This document shows, piece after piece, positions 9,595 through 19,989 of a stretch of 64,000 nucleotides of DNA. The DNA comes from Acanthosepion pharaonis. Its lineage: Eukaryota; Mollusca; Cephalopoda; Sepiida; Sepiidae. The stretch is from positions 111,001 through 175,000 of the forward strand of contig CAHIKZ030000961.1 in assembly GCA_903632075.3 (NCBI GenBank), given 5' to 3'. The position numbers and the translations under genes were made by a program. The notes beneath the pieces are model-generated. The model was not told where the DNA came from. It searched no databases and was given only the letters and a program-made list of their open reading frames with translations. Numbering within the stretch: the first letter of the stretch is position 1; the number at the start of each line of letters is the position of its first letter.

Positions 9595-10410
9595 AGCTAT
9601 ATCTTGATGCACGATATGTTTGATTGTCCTTAGTTTTTATACAATAAAACAAACTACATTATCTTTTGACTTACCCATGTAATATCTAATCACGTATATA
9701 GAGATGTGCTAAGGTTTTGTTAATCAATGTATTTGGGAACAATTTTTCTCGTTTTGAGGAATTGTTTTCATATCTTATGTTGCTGTAGATCTGTAGTTTT
9801 AGCACCAACTTCTTTGTACGAAAGCTGATAGATATAGTGACTGGAAAGTGTTTGGCGAATGCTGCCATAAATCCGTAGTGGAACAAGATGGTCGCGTCGC
9901 TATGTTAGCTTCCAATCTATAAATCAAATTAGATGTTCTTTCGCCAGGAGAAATGTTTCTTTTCGTGGTGTTAAAAGGTGCAACACATTTAGTCTGAACA
10001 GACTGCTTTTATTGTCTTTAGTGGGGAAATGTTTCTCATTAATTTTCGGTGAAGGTGAGAGAAGAAGCGAATGGGAATACACTAAGATGTTTACTGAGAT
10101 GCAGAAATTAACACTGAAATATTTTGAAGGGAAAAACTTGTTTTATAAGCAATCCCTCGTCATCTCGCTAACTGCTAATGTTTTAATTCCCAGTCAGGCA
10201 CCTAATTCTAGCGAATCTTCGGAACAACAATGTATGAGATATTTACATTTCGTTTTTCAGAGACACGACTCGTCTCCATCAATACGAATGGCCGCCTACT
10301 AGTTATAAGATTATTTATTTTTCTTTCCCTAATTCCTAAAAAAAATACTCTCCTTTATTTCAAATACACATTTTACTTTTTTAAATAGAAAATTTATGTT
10401 GTCATTTATA
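9595..10410. other. No recognised gene
   Basis: A 96-codon open frame at 10012-10302 shows no motif or repeat I recognise. It could be chance. No splice or promoter signal convinced me. Confidence 0.35.
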
Positions 10411-10735
10411 TAGTATCAAAAAAAGAATTAAATCATTTTGGTAATTTAATGAACAACATTTGTTTTTTAAGGTATTTCAACATTGATATTCTGTTTTCAT
10501 ATTTCTCTTTCGAAGTAGGATGCATTTTGACTCCATTGTTATATCAGCTGTGATATAGTTTCTTTGTCAGATTCGAATTGAGTCACTGCAGTCCCAAAGA
10601 TCTAATGGAAGACATACCAAATTTATGACTAGAAGATTTGCCACATTTTTAACTTCAAGACGAATTTTTTGTTAGAATAAATTGTGTTCGTCACAGAACT
10701 TACAGTAATGAAATTAATTATATTTTTATCTCTTT
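10411..10735. repeat. Locally triplicated unit, copy 1
   Basis: Starts at tagtatcaaaaaaagaatta and runs through cagctgtgatatagtttc, cccaaagatct, gccacatttttaacttcaag and gttagaataaatt. Diverged copies lie at 11076-11450 and 11658-12110. Confidence 0.75.
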
Positions 10736-10800
10736 GAATACTGTTTACATTAAGAGAAGCTGTTAAATTTCCATTTATGGTGTTTTTATTTATGCTATTG

Positions 10801-11065
10801 CAGACAATTGTTCTCACCTTTTGTTGTTGTTACCACAACTTTTCGGCAGTTGTGACCTCTGGCCTTCATCAGGTGTATATTGATCTAGGTAACATACAGG
10901 GAATTCTGAAATGAACTCTACAGTAACTAAACATACTAGAAAAATAAGAACTAGATAATATCCCTAGATATGGGTAGTTGAACAAGAACAGTTTACCCCT
11001 GTAGATTAAATAAAGGGTTCAGTTCAGAATTCCCTGTAGGTTACTCAGCTCAATATACAGAATAA
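10801..11065. repeat. Inverted pair of SINE-D-like element
   Basis: The minus arm (10801-10915) carries cctgatgaaggccagaggt, hairpin partner gccgaaaagttgtggtaac, and gaattccctgtatg. The plus arm (about 10985-11065) carries ataaagggttcagttcagaa, ttccctgtaggttact and caatatacag. The arms are complementary around 10880-10925 and 11000-11060. This is a diverged relative of SINE-D with the canonical hammerhead motif CUGAUGA. Confidence 0.6.
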
Positions 11066-11075
11066 TGGCATCGAA

Positions 11076-11450
11076 AATTTCCAGGAACCGATCCTATACA
11101 AGCAGCTAATCACCAGGAACCTATTCTGTTTATTTTCTTTTTAATCTGAGAATGAAAAAAAATCACTTTATGTAGTATCAAAAAAGAATTAAACTGTTTT
11201 GATAATTTAATAGAAAACATTTATTAAGATATTTCCACAATGAAATTCTGTTCACATCATATTTCTGTTCAGAAGTATGTTTTTTGACACTAATGTCATC
11301 AGCTGTGTTATAGTTTCATAGCCACTTTCGAACTGAACCACTGCAATCCGAAAGACCCAAAGACCTATCAAATTTATGATTAGAAAATTTGCCACATTTG
11401 TAACTTGAAGATGAATGTTTTTTTTTTGTTAGAAATAATTTTCTTAGTGA
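11076..11450. repeat. Locally triplicated unit, copy 2
   Basis: Begins ttccaggaaccgatcctat, includes ctattctgtttattttc and tagtatcaaaaaagaatta, and ends near gttagaaataattttc. It has a 5' segment that copy 1 lacks but copy 3 shares. Confidence 0.75.
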
Positions 11451-11657
11451 TTTATGCAAGAATTTTGGATATTTTATTGTCTAATGTTCAGTTAAAATTT
11501 TGTGACTAAATTTTACTGACAGTATTGTCTGACAATCAAAATGCTAACATTTTATACTAATTTTTTTAATCATTTTGCTCCAAGCAAAGTAATAAAGCCA
11601 CTATGATGTAATGCGTTTCTTAATATGAGACTAAATAAATGTTTCAGTTCAGAATTT

Positions 11658-12110
11658 CCAGGAACCGGTTCTATAAAATCATGTAATCTTCAGGAACATA
11701 TTCTGTTTATTTTCTTTTCAATCTGAGAATAGAAACAAATGATTTTATGTGGTATCAAAAAGAATTAAATCGTTTTGATAATTTAATAGAAAACACTTAT
11801 TTAATGAGATATTTACACGTTAAAATTCTGTTCCCGTAATATTTCTGTTTGGAAGTATGATGTTTTTTGTTTGTTTTTTTTACTCTAATGTCATCAGCTG
11901 TGTAATGTTTTCTTTGTAACATTCGAGCTGAATTGCTGCAGACCCAAAGATCAAAAGTTCTGTTAAATTTATGAGTAGAAGAATTTGACACATTTTTAAC
12001 TTCAAGACGATTTCTTTTGTCAGAATAAATTATTTTCATAACAGAAAAAAACACTTTTCGGCCTCCACAGAACTTAGAGCAATAATATTAATTATATTTT
12101 TATTTTTATT
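11658..12110. repeat. Locally triplicated unit, copy 3
   Basis: Begins ttccaggaaccggttctat, includes catattctgtttattttc and tggtatcaaaaagaatta, and ends in TTTTA repeats near 12080-12130. The spacing of copies 2 and 3 is about 582 bp. Confidence 0.75.
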
Positions 12111-12143
12111 TTTAATATTAATTATATTTTTTTGCTATTTGTT

Positions 12144-12312
12144 AAGGGGTCCACCCCTTTTTATACAAGTGGACTCTCCCAGTGTGTACTTGTTCTGCTG
12201 CCGGTGAATACCCGGGAGTGATAGGGTGATACAGTGATACAGTGAGAGAGTGAGAGAGTGAGAGTGTGAGGTAACCGCTTTGTAGGAGTCACAGTTGCGA
12301 GCACGTAGACTC
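12144..12312. repeat. Direct repeat partner of 12975-13123
   Basis: ttaaggggtccaccccttt, tacaagtggactc, tgctgccggtgaatacccgg, a gagagtgagagtg patch and gagtcacagttgcgag occur in the same order in both copies. They flank the fold-back element at 12443-12874. Confidence 0.8.
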
Positions 12313-12386
12313 ATTTTCTTTCTTTCTTTCTTCATTAATTTTCTCATCATCATCTCTCTCTCCTCCCTCTCTATCTTTCTCTCACC

Positions 12387-12390
<4 letters not shown>

Positions 12391-12442
<52 letters not shown>
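12391..12442. repeat. (AC)n(AT)n microsatellite
   Basis: (AC)14 followed by (AT)12, forming the left boundary of the fold-back element. Confidence 0.95.
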
Positions 12443-12874
12443 TATTTCAATAAAGGTGCAATCAATTTACAAATTCATGAATTATTCATACAAAAACAAA
12501 TACAAAGGTTAATGATTTAATTGGCGAGAAATCCATCGTCGCAAACAATTCAAATAATATACAAAAACCCCGAACGTGTTATGAATGAAAAGATCCTTGT
12601 TTTTATAAATTTCTGTTGCATTAGTTCTTATTTTTACTACAAGCTTTCGTCTGTTCCTACAGACATCTTCTGGTATGGAATAGATTTTGTTCTTGTTTTT
12701 ACTCTCGGTAATAAGAGGACAACGAAAATATATGTATTGTTGTATCCGAAAAATGCTATTAGAAATGAGTTAATGTTTTTGGAGCGTGCAGTAGCAACGC
12801 TGAGTTTGCGACGATGGATTTCTCGCCAATTAAATCATTAACCTTTGTATTTGTTTTTGTATGAATAATTCATA
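12443..12874. mobile_element. Fold-back element between (TA)n arrays
   Basis: Near-perfect inverted arms of about 70 bp (12476-12546 and 12804-12873) begin tcatgaattattcatacaaa and end in cgtcgcaaac. The 255-bp loop carries, on the minus strand, ccagaagatgtctgtaggaa and acagacgaaagcttgtag. That is a 6-bp hairpin (gtctgt/acagac) framed by CAGAAGA and GAAAG, a degraded hammerhead-like core. A 106-codon open frame inside runs into the right arm; I do not regard it as a gene. Confidence 0.7.
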
Positions 12875-12901
12875 AATATATATATATATATATATATATA
12901 T
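12875..12901. repeat. (TA)n microsatellite
   Basis: Right boundary of the fold-back element. Confidence 0.95.
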
Positions 12902-12974
12902 TAGTCTTTTCATATTCCCCTCGGAATGTGTGCTCCTTAATCTCATCCCTGTGCCATATCTAAGCTTCTCTTAG

Positions 12975-13123
12975 TGTTAAGGGGTCCACCCCGTTTTTTT
13001 TATACAAGTGGACTCGTCCAGTGTGTAATTGTACTGCTGCCGGTGAATACCCGGAATTGAGTGAGAGTGTGAGAGTGTGAGGTAATCGCTTTGTCGGAGT
13101 CACAGTTGCGAGGACGTAGACTC
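12975..13123. repeat. Direct repeat partner of 12144-12312
   Basis: Second copy of the unit, preceded by tgtgccatatctaagcttctc, a SINE-A tail phrase. Confidence 0.75.
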
Positions 13124-13432
13124 AGAAGGAAGTCATATTTCGATACTGAATTTCCCAGACTGTATATATATTATTATTGCTACTAACCGCATTTCTGGAT
13201 CTACTAACCGTATTACCAATTGTATTATTACGTCAATACATTTATTTTCTATATTCCATTCCTGCGTTTGTCATTCATTTGAGACCGGATTTCATCCCGG
13301 AATCCACAACACTATTACATATCGGCTATTAATATATAAGATTATTTTCGGATAACCCAACCACCGGTTCTCTAACCTTTTATAATTTTAAGTATCGGAC
13401 CTTGCGAAACGGTAGGATGCCATTACTGTAGC
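13124..13432. other. No recognised gene
   Basis: AT-rich unique-looking sequence without motif-bearing frames. Confidence 0.45.
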
Positions 13433-13495
13433 GATTTTCCAAGCGTAGCTTAGATGTGGCACAAGGCCGAAAGTATTGGGCACCCAGTGTGGACC
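13433..13495 (-). repeat. SINE-A tail fragment
   Basis: Minus-strand gggtgcccaatactttcggc, cttgtgccacatctaagcta and cgcttgg match the 3' part of SINE-A. The head is missing. Confidence 0.7.
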
Positions 13496-13581
13496 GCCAC
13501 TACTGTATATAGGTAAACAATACAATAAACTGGATTTGATGACACGTCGTCAGTTAATATTAAAAAGGTTTCATCTGTAAT

Positions 13582-13750
13582 TTATTTATCATGGCTCATG
13601 GCATACTCTCTCTGTAGCTCCCTATATGACCACTTAAGTTTTGCACGAAGACCTTCATTTACCTCTGAGAAAATTACATTATACATACGTTTCTGTCTAT
13701 TTCTTGAAAAAGGTATGGTTAGACAAACTTTGAAGTCAAGTATCTTAAAT
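13582..13750 (-). CDS. Possible terminal coding exon, unknown protein
   Basis: On the minus strand, an open frame ends at a TAA (13582-13584) and reads through about 53 charged, protein-like residues. It includes TIPFSRNRQKRMYNVIFSEV, NEGLRAKLKWSYRELQREYA and a final MSHDK. It is preceded by a pyrimidine-rich stretch ending in AG (candidate acceptors at 13744-13745 and 13751-13752). An AATAAA overlaps the stop. The composition differs from the low-complexity frames around it and I see no repeat similarity. I do not recognise the protein. It could be the last exon of a host gene whose other exons are outside the window, or a chance frame. Confidence 0.3.
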
Positions 13751-14279
13751 CTTCGAAAAGCGCAGAAAATGAAATTTAAATAATTAATAAAATAAATGCT
13801 AAATATAATAATTAAAAAAAATAAATAATTTAATTTTCCCATAATGCAAATGAAAACCAAATATAGGGTTTCCGGTCACGCGCAAAGTTTGTGACCCCAC
13901 TTCCGGAAACGAGATCGATTTTTTGTCTGGATGCTTTCGAATCATTGAATTCAGACGGTTTTGCAGTGGCCCAAAGGAAAGAAGATTTAGTGACCCTTTC
14001 CTTACCGTCATGTTGACTTGAGGTCCACCACTCTCATAACTCCGAGTTTAGTACACACACGCACGTCAATAAAAAATTACTCTTAATTTTCCAACCAAGT
14101 TTCTGTGTTATTTATTATGGTCCAACGACATAACCATCTTCAGATACCGGACAAAAACCCAGCACCAATCGAACCTTTGAAATTTCCGGGTGACGATGTT
14201 GGGTATAATATAATTAAATCTTTCATCTTCTGTATATAAACATATGTGCGAGTCTGAGATGAATGGATAAGAATTAAAG

Positions 14280-14283
<4 letters not shown>

Positions 14284-14366
<83 letters not shown>
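14284..14366. repeat. (CA)n(TA)n microsatellite
   Basis: (CA)13 then a long (TA)n run, left boundary of the 14367-14669 insert. Confidence 0.95.
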
Positions 14367-14370
<4 letters not shown>

Positions 14371-14384
14371 AGTCAAACCTAGTG

Positions 14385-14439
14385 AGCCAGACAAACCTAC
14401 CCAGGTTTCACCTAAGCGGATCGTCAGGGAGAGCTGGCT
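14385..14439 (-). ncRNA. Hammerhead ribozyme-like motif
   Basis: On the minus strand, in order: stem I arm agccag, core ctgacga, stem II tcc-gctta-ggt, core gaaa, stem III acct-gggt-aggt, NUH-type tt, then stem I return ctggct. Stem I outer pairs (agccag/ctggct) are perfect over 6 bp with an internal loop; stem III is 4 bp. CUGANGA and GAAA match the conserved catalytic core. The inferred cleavage triplet would be GUU, not the usual GUC, so activity is doubtful. It sits between two (TA)n arrays. Confidence 0.5.
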
Positions 14440-14667
14440 AAAGAGGCAAAAAAGAAACGGCAATTTATAGGCGACAATCAAAACTATACCAGTTGTTTAC
14501 TCGTGTCGGGTTTTTTTCTTTGGGCTTTAAACCTGTATCTGTGCGATTTTTTCAACAGACTTTTATGTTCCTGGTTCATTCTTTTTTTAAAACCTTTTTT
14601 TCCTTCGAGATTGATTTGATTATTGGCAAATCAAAAATTCGAAGATTTTTCGAGACGAGTATAGTTG

Positions 14668-14669
<2 letters not shown>

Positions 14670-14717
<48 letters not shown>
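14670..14717. repeat. (TA)n microsatellite
   Basis: Right boundary of the small insert with the hammerhead-like motif. Confidence 0.95.
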
Positions 14718-14720
<3 letters not shown>

Positions 14721-15139
14721 CACTTCTGAGCAAGAAGGGTAACATGCTTATACGTATAGGAAATATCCACTTTGTTGTTGGAATGACGACAATCGTTGGC
14801 ATCTGAATATTTTTACATTTTCTATAAGTGTCAGCCATAACGCAAAGAAAAAGCAAAGCCAAGGAATTGGCGTCGTTTTGGCCATTGTTCTCAAGCGCAT
14901 CATTCTGGAGTTCCTCAGAGGCGGTGCTAATGACTTAATGGCTTAGGGAGGAATACGCAAAATTGAATTAGTTTTGCGTTAGGCTCTACGAGGCGATTTA
15001 TAATGTGAAAAAATGGCGCTGCCAAGTGGGCAAATTTAACGTTATTCCATTAGTCAAAAATAAATCGAAGTTAGTGGATCAGAAGTCGCCAAAGTTTTGG
15101 TGGATTTCGGCGCAGGTCTTTTTGTTTACCGTTCCTAAG

Positions 15140-15655
15140 AATTGGTAAGTAGTAAAGAATGAAAGATCGAAAGAAAGAGAGAATGAAAGGAAAGGCAAAG
15201 TAATGTAATGAAAGAAAGAAGGAAAGAATAAACGAAGGTAGGGAGGGAGTGAAGGAAGTGGGAAGGGAGCAAAGAATGATGTAAAGAAGAATGAAATGAA
15301 AGAAGGAAAGCAGGAAAAGAAGAAATACAGAAAGAAAGGTTAGAGAAAGGTAGGGACGAAAGAAGGGGTGGGAAGAAAGGAAGGGAGACGGGAAGGTAGA
15401 AAGGAAGGAAACAAGAGAAAATAAAAACGAAAAGGAGAAAAGAAGGGAGAAATAATAAAGGTAACAAGGAAGTAAGAGTGAGAAGAACGAAGAGTAAAAG
15501 AAAGGAATGAAGGGGGGTGGAGAAGAGGGGATGTAGGAAGAAGGTAAAGTTGAAAGGATATAGAAATGAAAGAACGGTAGGAAAAGAGAGGAAAAGAGAG
15601 GAAAAGAGAGGAAAAGGATGAATGACGGAAAAAAGAAAGGAAGGAAAGTATTTTT
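15140..15655. repeat. Homopurine (GA-rich) tract
   Basis: About 500 bases with very few pyrimidines on the plus strand: irregular gaaag, ggaagg and gaaagaagg units plus a short gaaaagagag triplicate near 15582-15616. The complementary strand is pyrimidine-rich and gives a long Leu/Ser/Phe/Pro open frame that I regard as an artefact. Confidence 0.85.
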
Positions 15656-15659
15656 CTTA

Positions 15660-16060
15660 GTAGTTTTTTAAAATGACATTACCCTTCATGGCAGAGGTTC
15701 ATGACTCTCTCCATCTTCCTTTCTTTATCATCTGCGAATCACCACAACAAAATAATAGAATGGCTGCTTTCTCTACAGTTTCGAATTAAGATTATTTCTC
15801 CGAGAGAAGATACCCCTTAATGAAATAATGTTCAATTTAATTTAATATTTAATCCAAATGAATTAATGTATTCATTCTTTTCCCAAGGACTATTTCTTTA
15901 TTTGAATATTTATATTTTAATTTCGATAGGCGTTGCGACAAAAGTTAAATTATCTTCATAGATTTAAACCCGTTAAGCAAATAATAGATTTGATGGAGCT
16001 AATCATTTTAAGGACCCGATTCACAATTAAAGGAATCAGACATCAGTTATGCGCCAGCCA

Positions 16061-16063
<3 letters not shown>
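15660..16063. other. No recognised gene
   Basis: AT-rich sequence, nothing recognised. Confidence 0.45.

Positions 16064-16133
<70 letters not shown>
16064..16133. repeat. (TA)n microsatellite
   Basis: About 35 TA units. Confidence 0.95.
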
Positions 16134-16136
<3 letters not shown>

Positions 16137-16439
16137 ATATACATATATATTTTTAATAGGAAAGTATATAAATAAGTCTGTTGGTAAAGAGGGATCTTTG
16201 TACCTGCCAAAAAAGGAGTGTCAGAAGGGCGGCCTTTCATATGATACGGCGTTTCTAACTACCTTCAATCTTCGGCAATGTTTATTATTTCAAAAAGTTC
16301 TTATTAAAATTGTTACAACCTAATCATATGTAAATTTATACATTTTCTTTGTACTTGAGAATTGACAAAACGCTTTCGTTTTTTTTTTCTTTGTTTTTTT
16401 TTTTAATCTCAAATAAGTGGGTGAGTCCTCTTTCTTTCC

Positions 16440-16755
16440 TTTCTATGTGTCATGTCCTTTCAGGGCGCAGGCGATGATGGCTCTCCACTTCTCCCTATCC
16501 CTTGTAGCTCCGTCTGAAACCTCCCCAAGACCACGTTCTGTTATCCACTTTCTTAAGCCCACCAGGTATGTCATGCATTTCATTCCCTTGTTCCCCTTTC
16601 CCGCTATTCGACCTGTGATTATCAGATTCTCCGGGCCCTCCTTTCTCATTACGTGTCCCATAAACTTCCCCTCCCTCTAAATGATACTTCTTTATTTTAA
16701 TTGTCCTTAATATTCTGGAATATCTCTCTGTCTCTGTCATATCCAACATGGCATT
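16440..16755 (-). pseudogene. LINE ORF2 C-terminal tail (family E)
   Basis: The minus strand reads MGHVMRKEGPENLIITGRIA, then LVGLRKWITERGLGEVSDGA, then WRAIIACALKGHDT before the stop. This is the conserved end of a family of invertebrate non-LTR retrotransposon ORF2 proteins, the best preserved tail of family E in the window. The RT catalytic domain is absent (5' truncation). Confidence 0.75.
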
Positions 16756-16797
16756 TATATTTGAACTCTTAAACTTTCAAATTTTCACTCTATCCTT

Positions 16798-16868
16798 CCT
16801 ATTCCTATATTCTGTATATTCCTTTATTCTGTACATTCCTATATTCTGTACATTCCTATATTCTGCAT
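16798..16868. repeat. 18-bp tandem repeat
   Basis: About four copies of attctgtacattcctat. Confidence 0.75.
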
Positions 16869-16926
16869 ACACTCTTTGCGTTCTGTCACTGGATCTAACT
16901 AACGCATTTATCCACTGTGTCATGTC
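16868..16926 (-). repeat. SINE-D head, minus arm
   Basis: gttctgtcactggatctaac, taacgcatttatccactgtg, tcatgt is the reverse complement of the tRNA-like head of SINE-D. It abuts the plus-strand copy that follows, head to head. Confidence 0.75.
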
Positions 16927-16930
16927 ATTA

Positions 16931-17200
16931 AGGACACATGGCACAGTGGATAAAGACGTTAGTTAGTGAGTTCAATACCCGGTTACGGCAGTGGAGAATT
17001 TGGAGAGGGGAATTAACAGGAGATAACTGATAACTGACATCCTTTAAATATGGCACATGGAACTAGAACAGTCTACCCCAGTGAGCAAAATAAAGGGTCC
17101 AGTTCGACATTCCAACCACCTGAAGAAGACGAGCGTACAACGGCTGAATATGCCGACAAAGATGAGGACAATAGTCCGAATAATGTAAATAATGTCTTTT
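16931..17200 (+). mobile_element. SINE-D, plus copy
   Basis: The head is ggacacatggcacagtggat, with a box B-like gagttcaatacccgg. The body has ggaattaacaggagataact and gaactagaacagtctacc. The core region reads cacctgaagaaga (hairpin eroded), then the tail gatgaggacaatagtccgaa and taatgtaaataatg. The strong tRNA-like box A and box B order supports a tRNA-derived SINE. Confidence 0.75.
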
Positions 17201-17267
17201 ATGTATTAGAAAATAAGATTATAGAATTTGTAATAAATCAATGACTGCTCAGGTTCACAATTAGTTC

Positions 17268-17336
17268 CATGTTGATAACGTCATTGGTTGCATGTTGATA
17301 ACGTCATTGGTTGCATGTTGATAACGTCATAGTCAG
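17268..17336. repeat. 23-bp tandem repeat, 3 copies
   Basis: Three near-identical copies of catgttgataacgtcattgg plus ttg. A related phrase appears again near 17500, followed by gcaacagctggtgtgaatgg as after the first array. Confidence 0.85.
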
Positions 17337-17639
17337 TGTTTTTATTCTGCAACAGCTGGCGTGAATGGCAGATTATCAGCGACATTGTTCTCTTTTCTTA
17401 ATAATATTTTTCTTTTTCTCATTTTGTCTCACACTCAGTAAACCTGCTGTCTTAGTGGCTTTTTCCCTTTGTTTTGGGGTCAAATGATTAAAATTATGTT
17501 GATAACATCATTGGTGGGTTGATCCGTGTGTTTACTCTGCAACAGCTGGTGTGAATGGCTGATTATCAGCAACATTTAAGAAACTATTCAACTGATACGT
17601 GGTAAGATGATGTACTCTGTAAACCGTTGTTGGTTTCAT

Positions 17640-18340
17640 TTTATTGGACACTAGTAGACTTCGCAAAGTAAGATATTTGAAATAAAAATTTTAAAAGAAA
17701 ATTTCATTCATAAATTAGCTTGTTAAAGTTTTACAAACAGATGCCAACTTGTTGAAAGTCAATTACAATGCAAATTTCAAGCACTTTTCTGCGTTATATA
17801 AGACTATATTACTAAACAGAACAATTTTGATTTGAAAATCAAAACAATACTTGAATAAAAGAACACTAATGAAGGACAGTTAATTAATGAAATATACATT
17901 TTAAAAAAATCAATATGAAAATTACTTAAACCTGAAGAAAGTTAGAACCTTAGAAGTAGATAATATATAATGCAGATATTGAGCTATTATCATTTAAATT
18001 ACTATAAAGTAAAGTTGGGGCTTTTTAACCCCAGAATTTGTTGGATAATTGTGCTCCAATTTCACATTTATTCATACAGATTCCATAATATAGGTTTTAC
18101 TTAATTAGCTATTATGTTTCTCTAACTCTTCAAATGTTGAATGTATAACTAATTCTAATTTCTATTTTCCCATCTTTACATTATATTAATTTTATCTTAT
18201 AAATTGTCCCCTGTTTTATCATTCATGAAATAAAAATATTTGTTAGTAGGGAAAATAAGGACCTACGTACATCAAATCGTCTTTAAATTAAGTGGCAGCA
18301 GAAGAATTATCGTTGAACTTTTAAAAGGTAAGCTTAAACA
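17640..18340. other. No recognised gene
   Basis: AT-rich sequence. A short hairpin gttggggc/ttttaacccca is seen near 18015-18035. Confidence 0.45.
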
Positions 18341-18599
18341 TTAATTCAATACTTCAATGCAGCGATCAATTTTGAGTTCTTCTGTAGTTTATTGATGTCT
18401 AGCAGATCTACTATTCCCTGGCTAATGTGATGATGGCCAAACCATGATTCTTCCACAGTACGGATTTTAAGATAGTTAATAATAAAATGTGCACTGCAAT
18501 TCTGGATAAGAGTTATTCCCCTTGAACCATGAAAGCAACGATAATGGCTAATATAATTAATATATATTTTTAAACTCGCATAATCTGACAGCCCTGAAT

Positions 18600-18757
18600 C
18601 CGAGCTCAACGAAAATCATTCCCTGTGACTAAATTTTCTAGGGCTTTTGAATGAGCTGTGAATCATTGAAATCGGACCAGTGGGAGCGGAGGTGTTGCTT
18701 GGATTCACGCATGCACAAACACACATACACACATACACTGTACTTTATATATAGGAT
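18600..18757 (-). repeat. Helitron-like 5' end
   Basis: Minus strand tcctatatataaagtacagt, then a tgtgtgtatgtgtg stretch and a phrase resembling ggtccgatttcaatgattca. The layout matches the Helitron 5' ends at 61503 and 8627. No 3' end was found. Confidence 0.4.
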
Positions 18758-19149
18758 GTTTGTGGTCAGTTTTCTAGATGATTATTATTGCCGAGATAAT
18801 TAATTGTTATGTCTGGTTGTCAGATAAGGGAAATGCACTGGGCTTTCATTAGATTCAATGGTCAATGTTACATTGTAAAGTTTCTGTTAGATAAATTTGC
18901 CAACACTGGATTTGCCTGTAATATGCCACGAACAGTGAGTGTTAGGTGGGGTGTTTGATAATGTTTCCATATGGATAAAATAATTTCGTAAGACAAGTAC
19001 AGGCCTAGGGATTTGCAGGTTGTATAACATAGGTTACGGAATGTAGAATCGGTGAGCTGATTTCAAAATCCATTCTAGTCTGCTGCATCCAATTTCACAT
19101 TAAGGACCTTGGGTAAGGAATGAATCAATCTCTTTTCCTTCCAGATTGG

Positions 19150-19830
19150 CGATTCACAATCAATAAAGAAAAAAACTGTAAAAGGGTGTAAGAAACTGCA
19201 AGAACTTTGACAGAAGGTCGTGAAGGAAACCAAGAAGAAAGGATTAAACATCAACTGCAAGAAGATAGAATGCATAGTTGCTAGCAAAAGGGACAACCCA
19301 AAAGGCAAATTACACATTGGCGGTGCCAAAATCAAAAAAAAAAATTAAATTGAAATATATGGGAAGTTTTTCTTTTTTTTTAACACCGGACGGAAAGGAA
19401 CATTGGGATAGTCAAAGGTGCCTTCAAAAACCTAAGCAGAATATTAAGAGACAGGATAATTTGGTTAGGAAAAGAAAGTGTACTGAACTGTTATGTAATA
19501 TTGCTCTTCCAATATGGCAGTGAAAGCAAGACAACATCCCTGTAGATGAAGAGGAGAGTTGAAGCAACCGAAGCGTCTTTCTATAGTAGGATGTTGAGGA
19601 GACAACGGACTGAATAGGTGAGCAACGACGAAGTTTTAAATATAATGGAAACAAAAAGAAGGATACTTCTACTTAACATCAGGAAGAGAGAGATGACATT
19701 TCAAGAAAACATGAGGAAAGAGAGCTTAGAAAATGTGATACTCACAGGTCTAATTGAAGGCAAGAAGGATAGAGTAAAACAAAGCATAATATACTTGATG
19801 AGTTTCTGTAAATGATTTCAAATAATATTA
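19150..19830 (+). pseudogene. LINE RT C-terminal half (family E), decayed
   Basis: Across frameshifts the plus strand reads KKGLNINCKKIECIVASKR, then LKYMGS, then SRILRD, NCYVILLFQYGSE, KRRVEATEA, VSNDEVLNIMETKRRILLLN, and LENVILTGLIEGKK. This is the order expected in the post-RT thumb and C-terminal region of family E LINEs. It is the longest family E copy in the window (about 680 bp) but is interrupted by several stops and frameshifts. Confidence 0.7.
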
Positions 19831-19989
19831 ATTAACTGTTACAAAGAAAAAGAAATAGTGGAGTGCCATGATCGCAACGTTCTGAATGGACAAGGCACAT
19901 TGAAGAAGTATGGGTACTGAAATACATGGTATAACCTGTAGATATAATATTAAAAAAATTGTAGATTAAAAACTAGAAGTTAATTTTCC

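Noticed and set aside
10012..10302. 96-codon frame
   Set aside because: No motif, no repeat relation and no splice or polyadenylation context that distinguishes it from chance.
15135..15467. 110-codon minus-strand open frame rich in Leu, Ser, Phe and Pro
   Set aside because: It is the complement of the homopurine tract; any frame there lacks stops because the composition excludes them.
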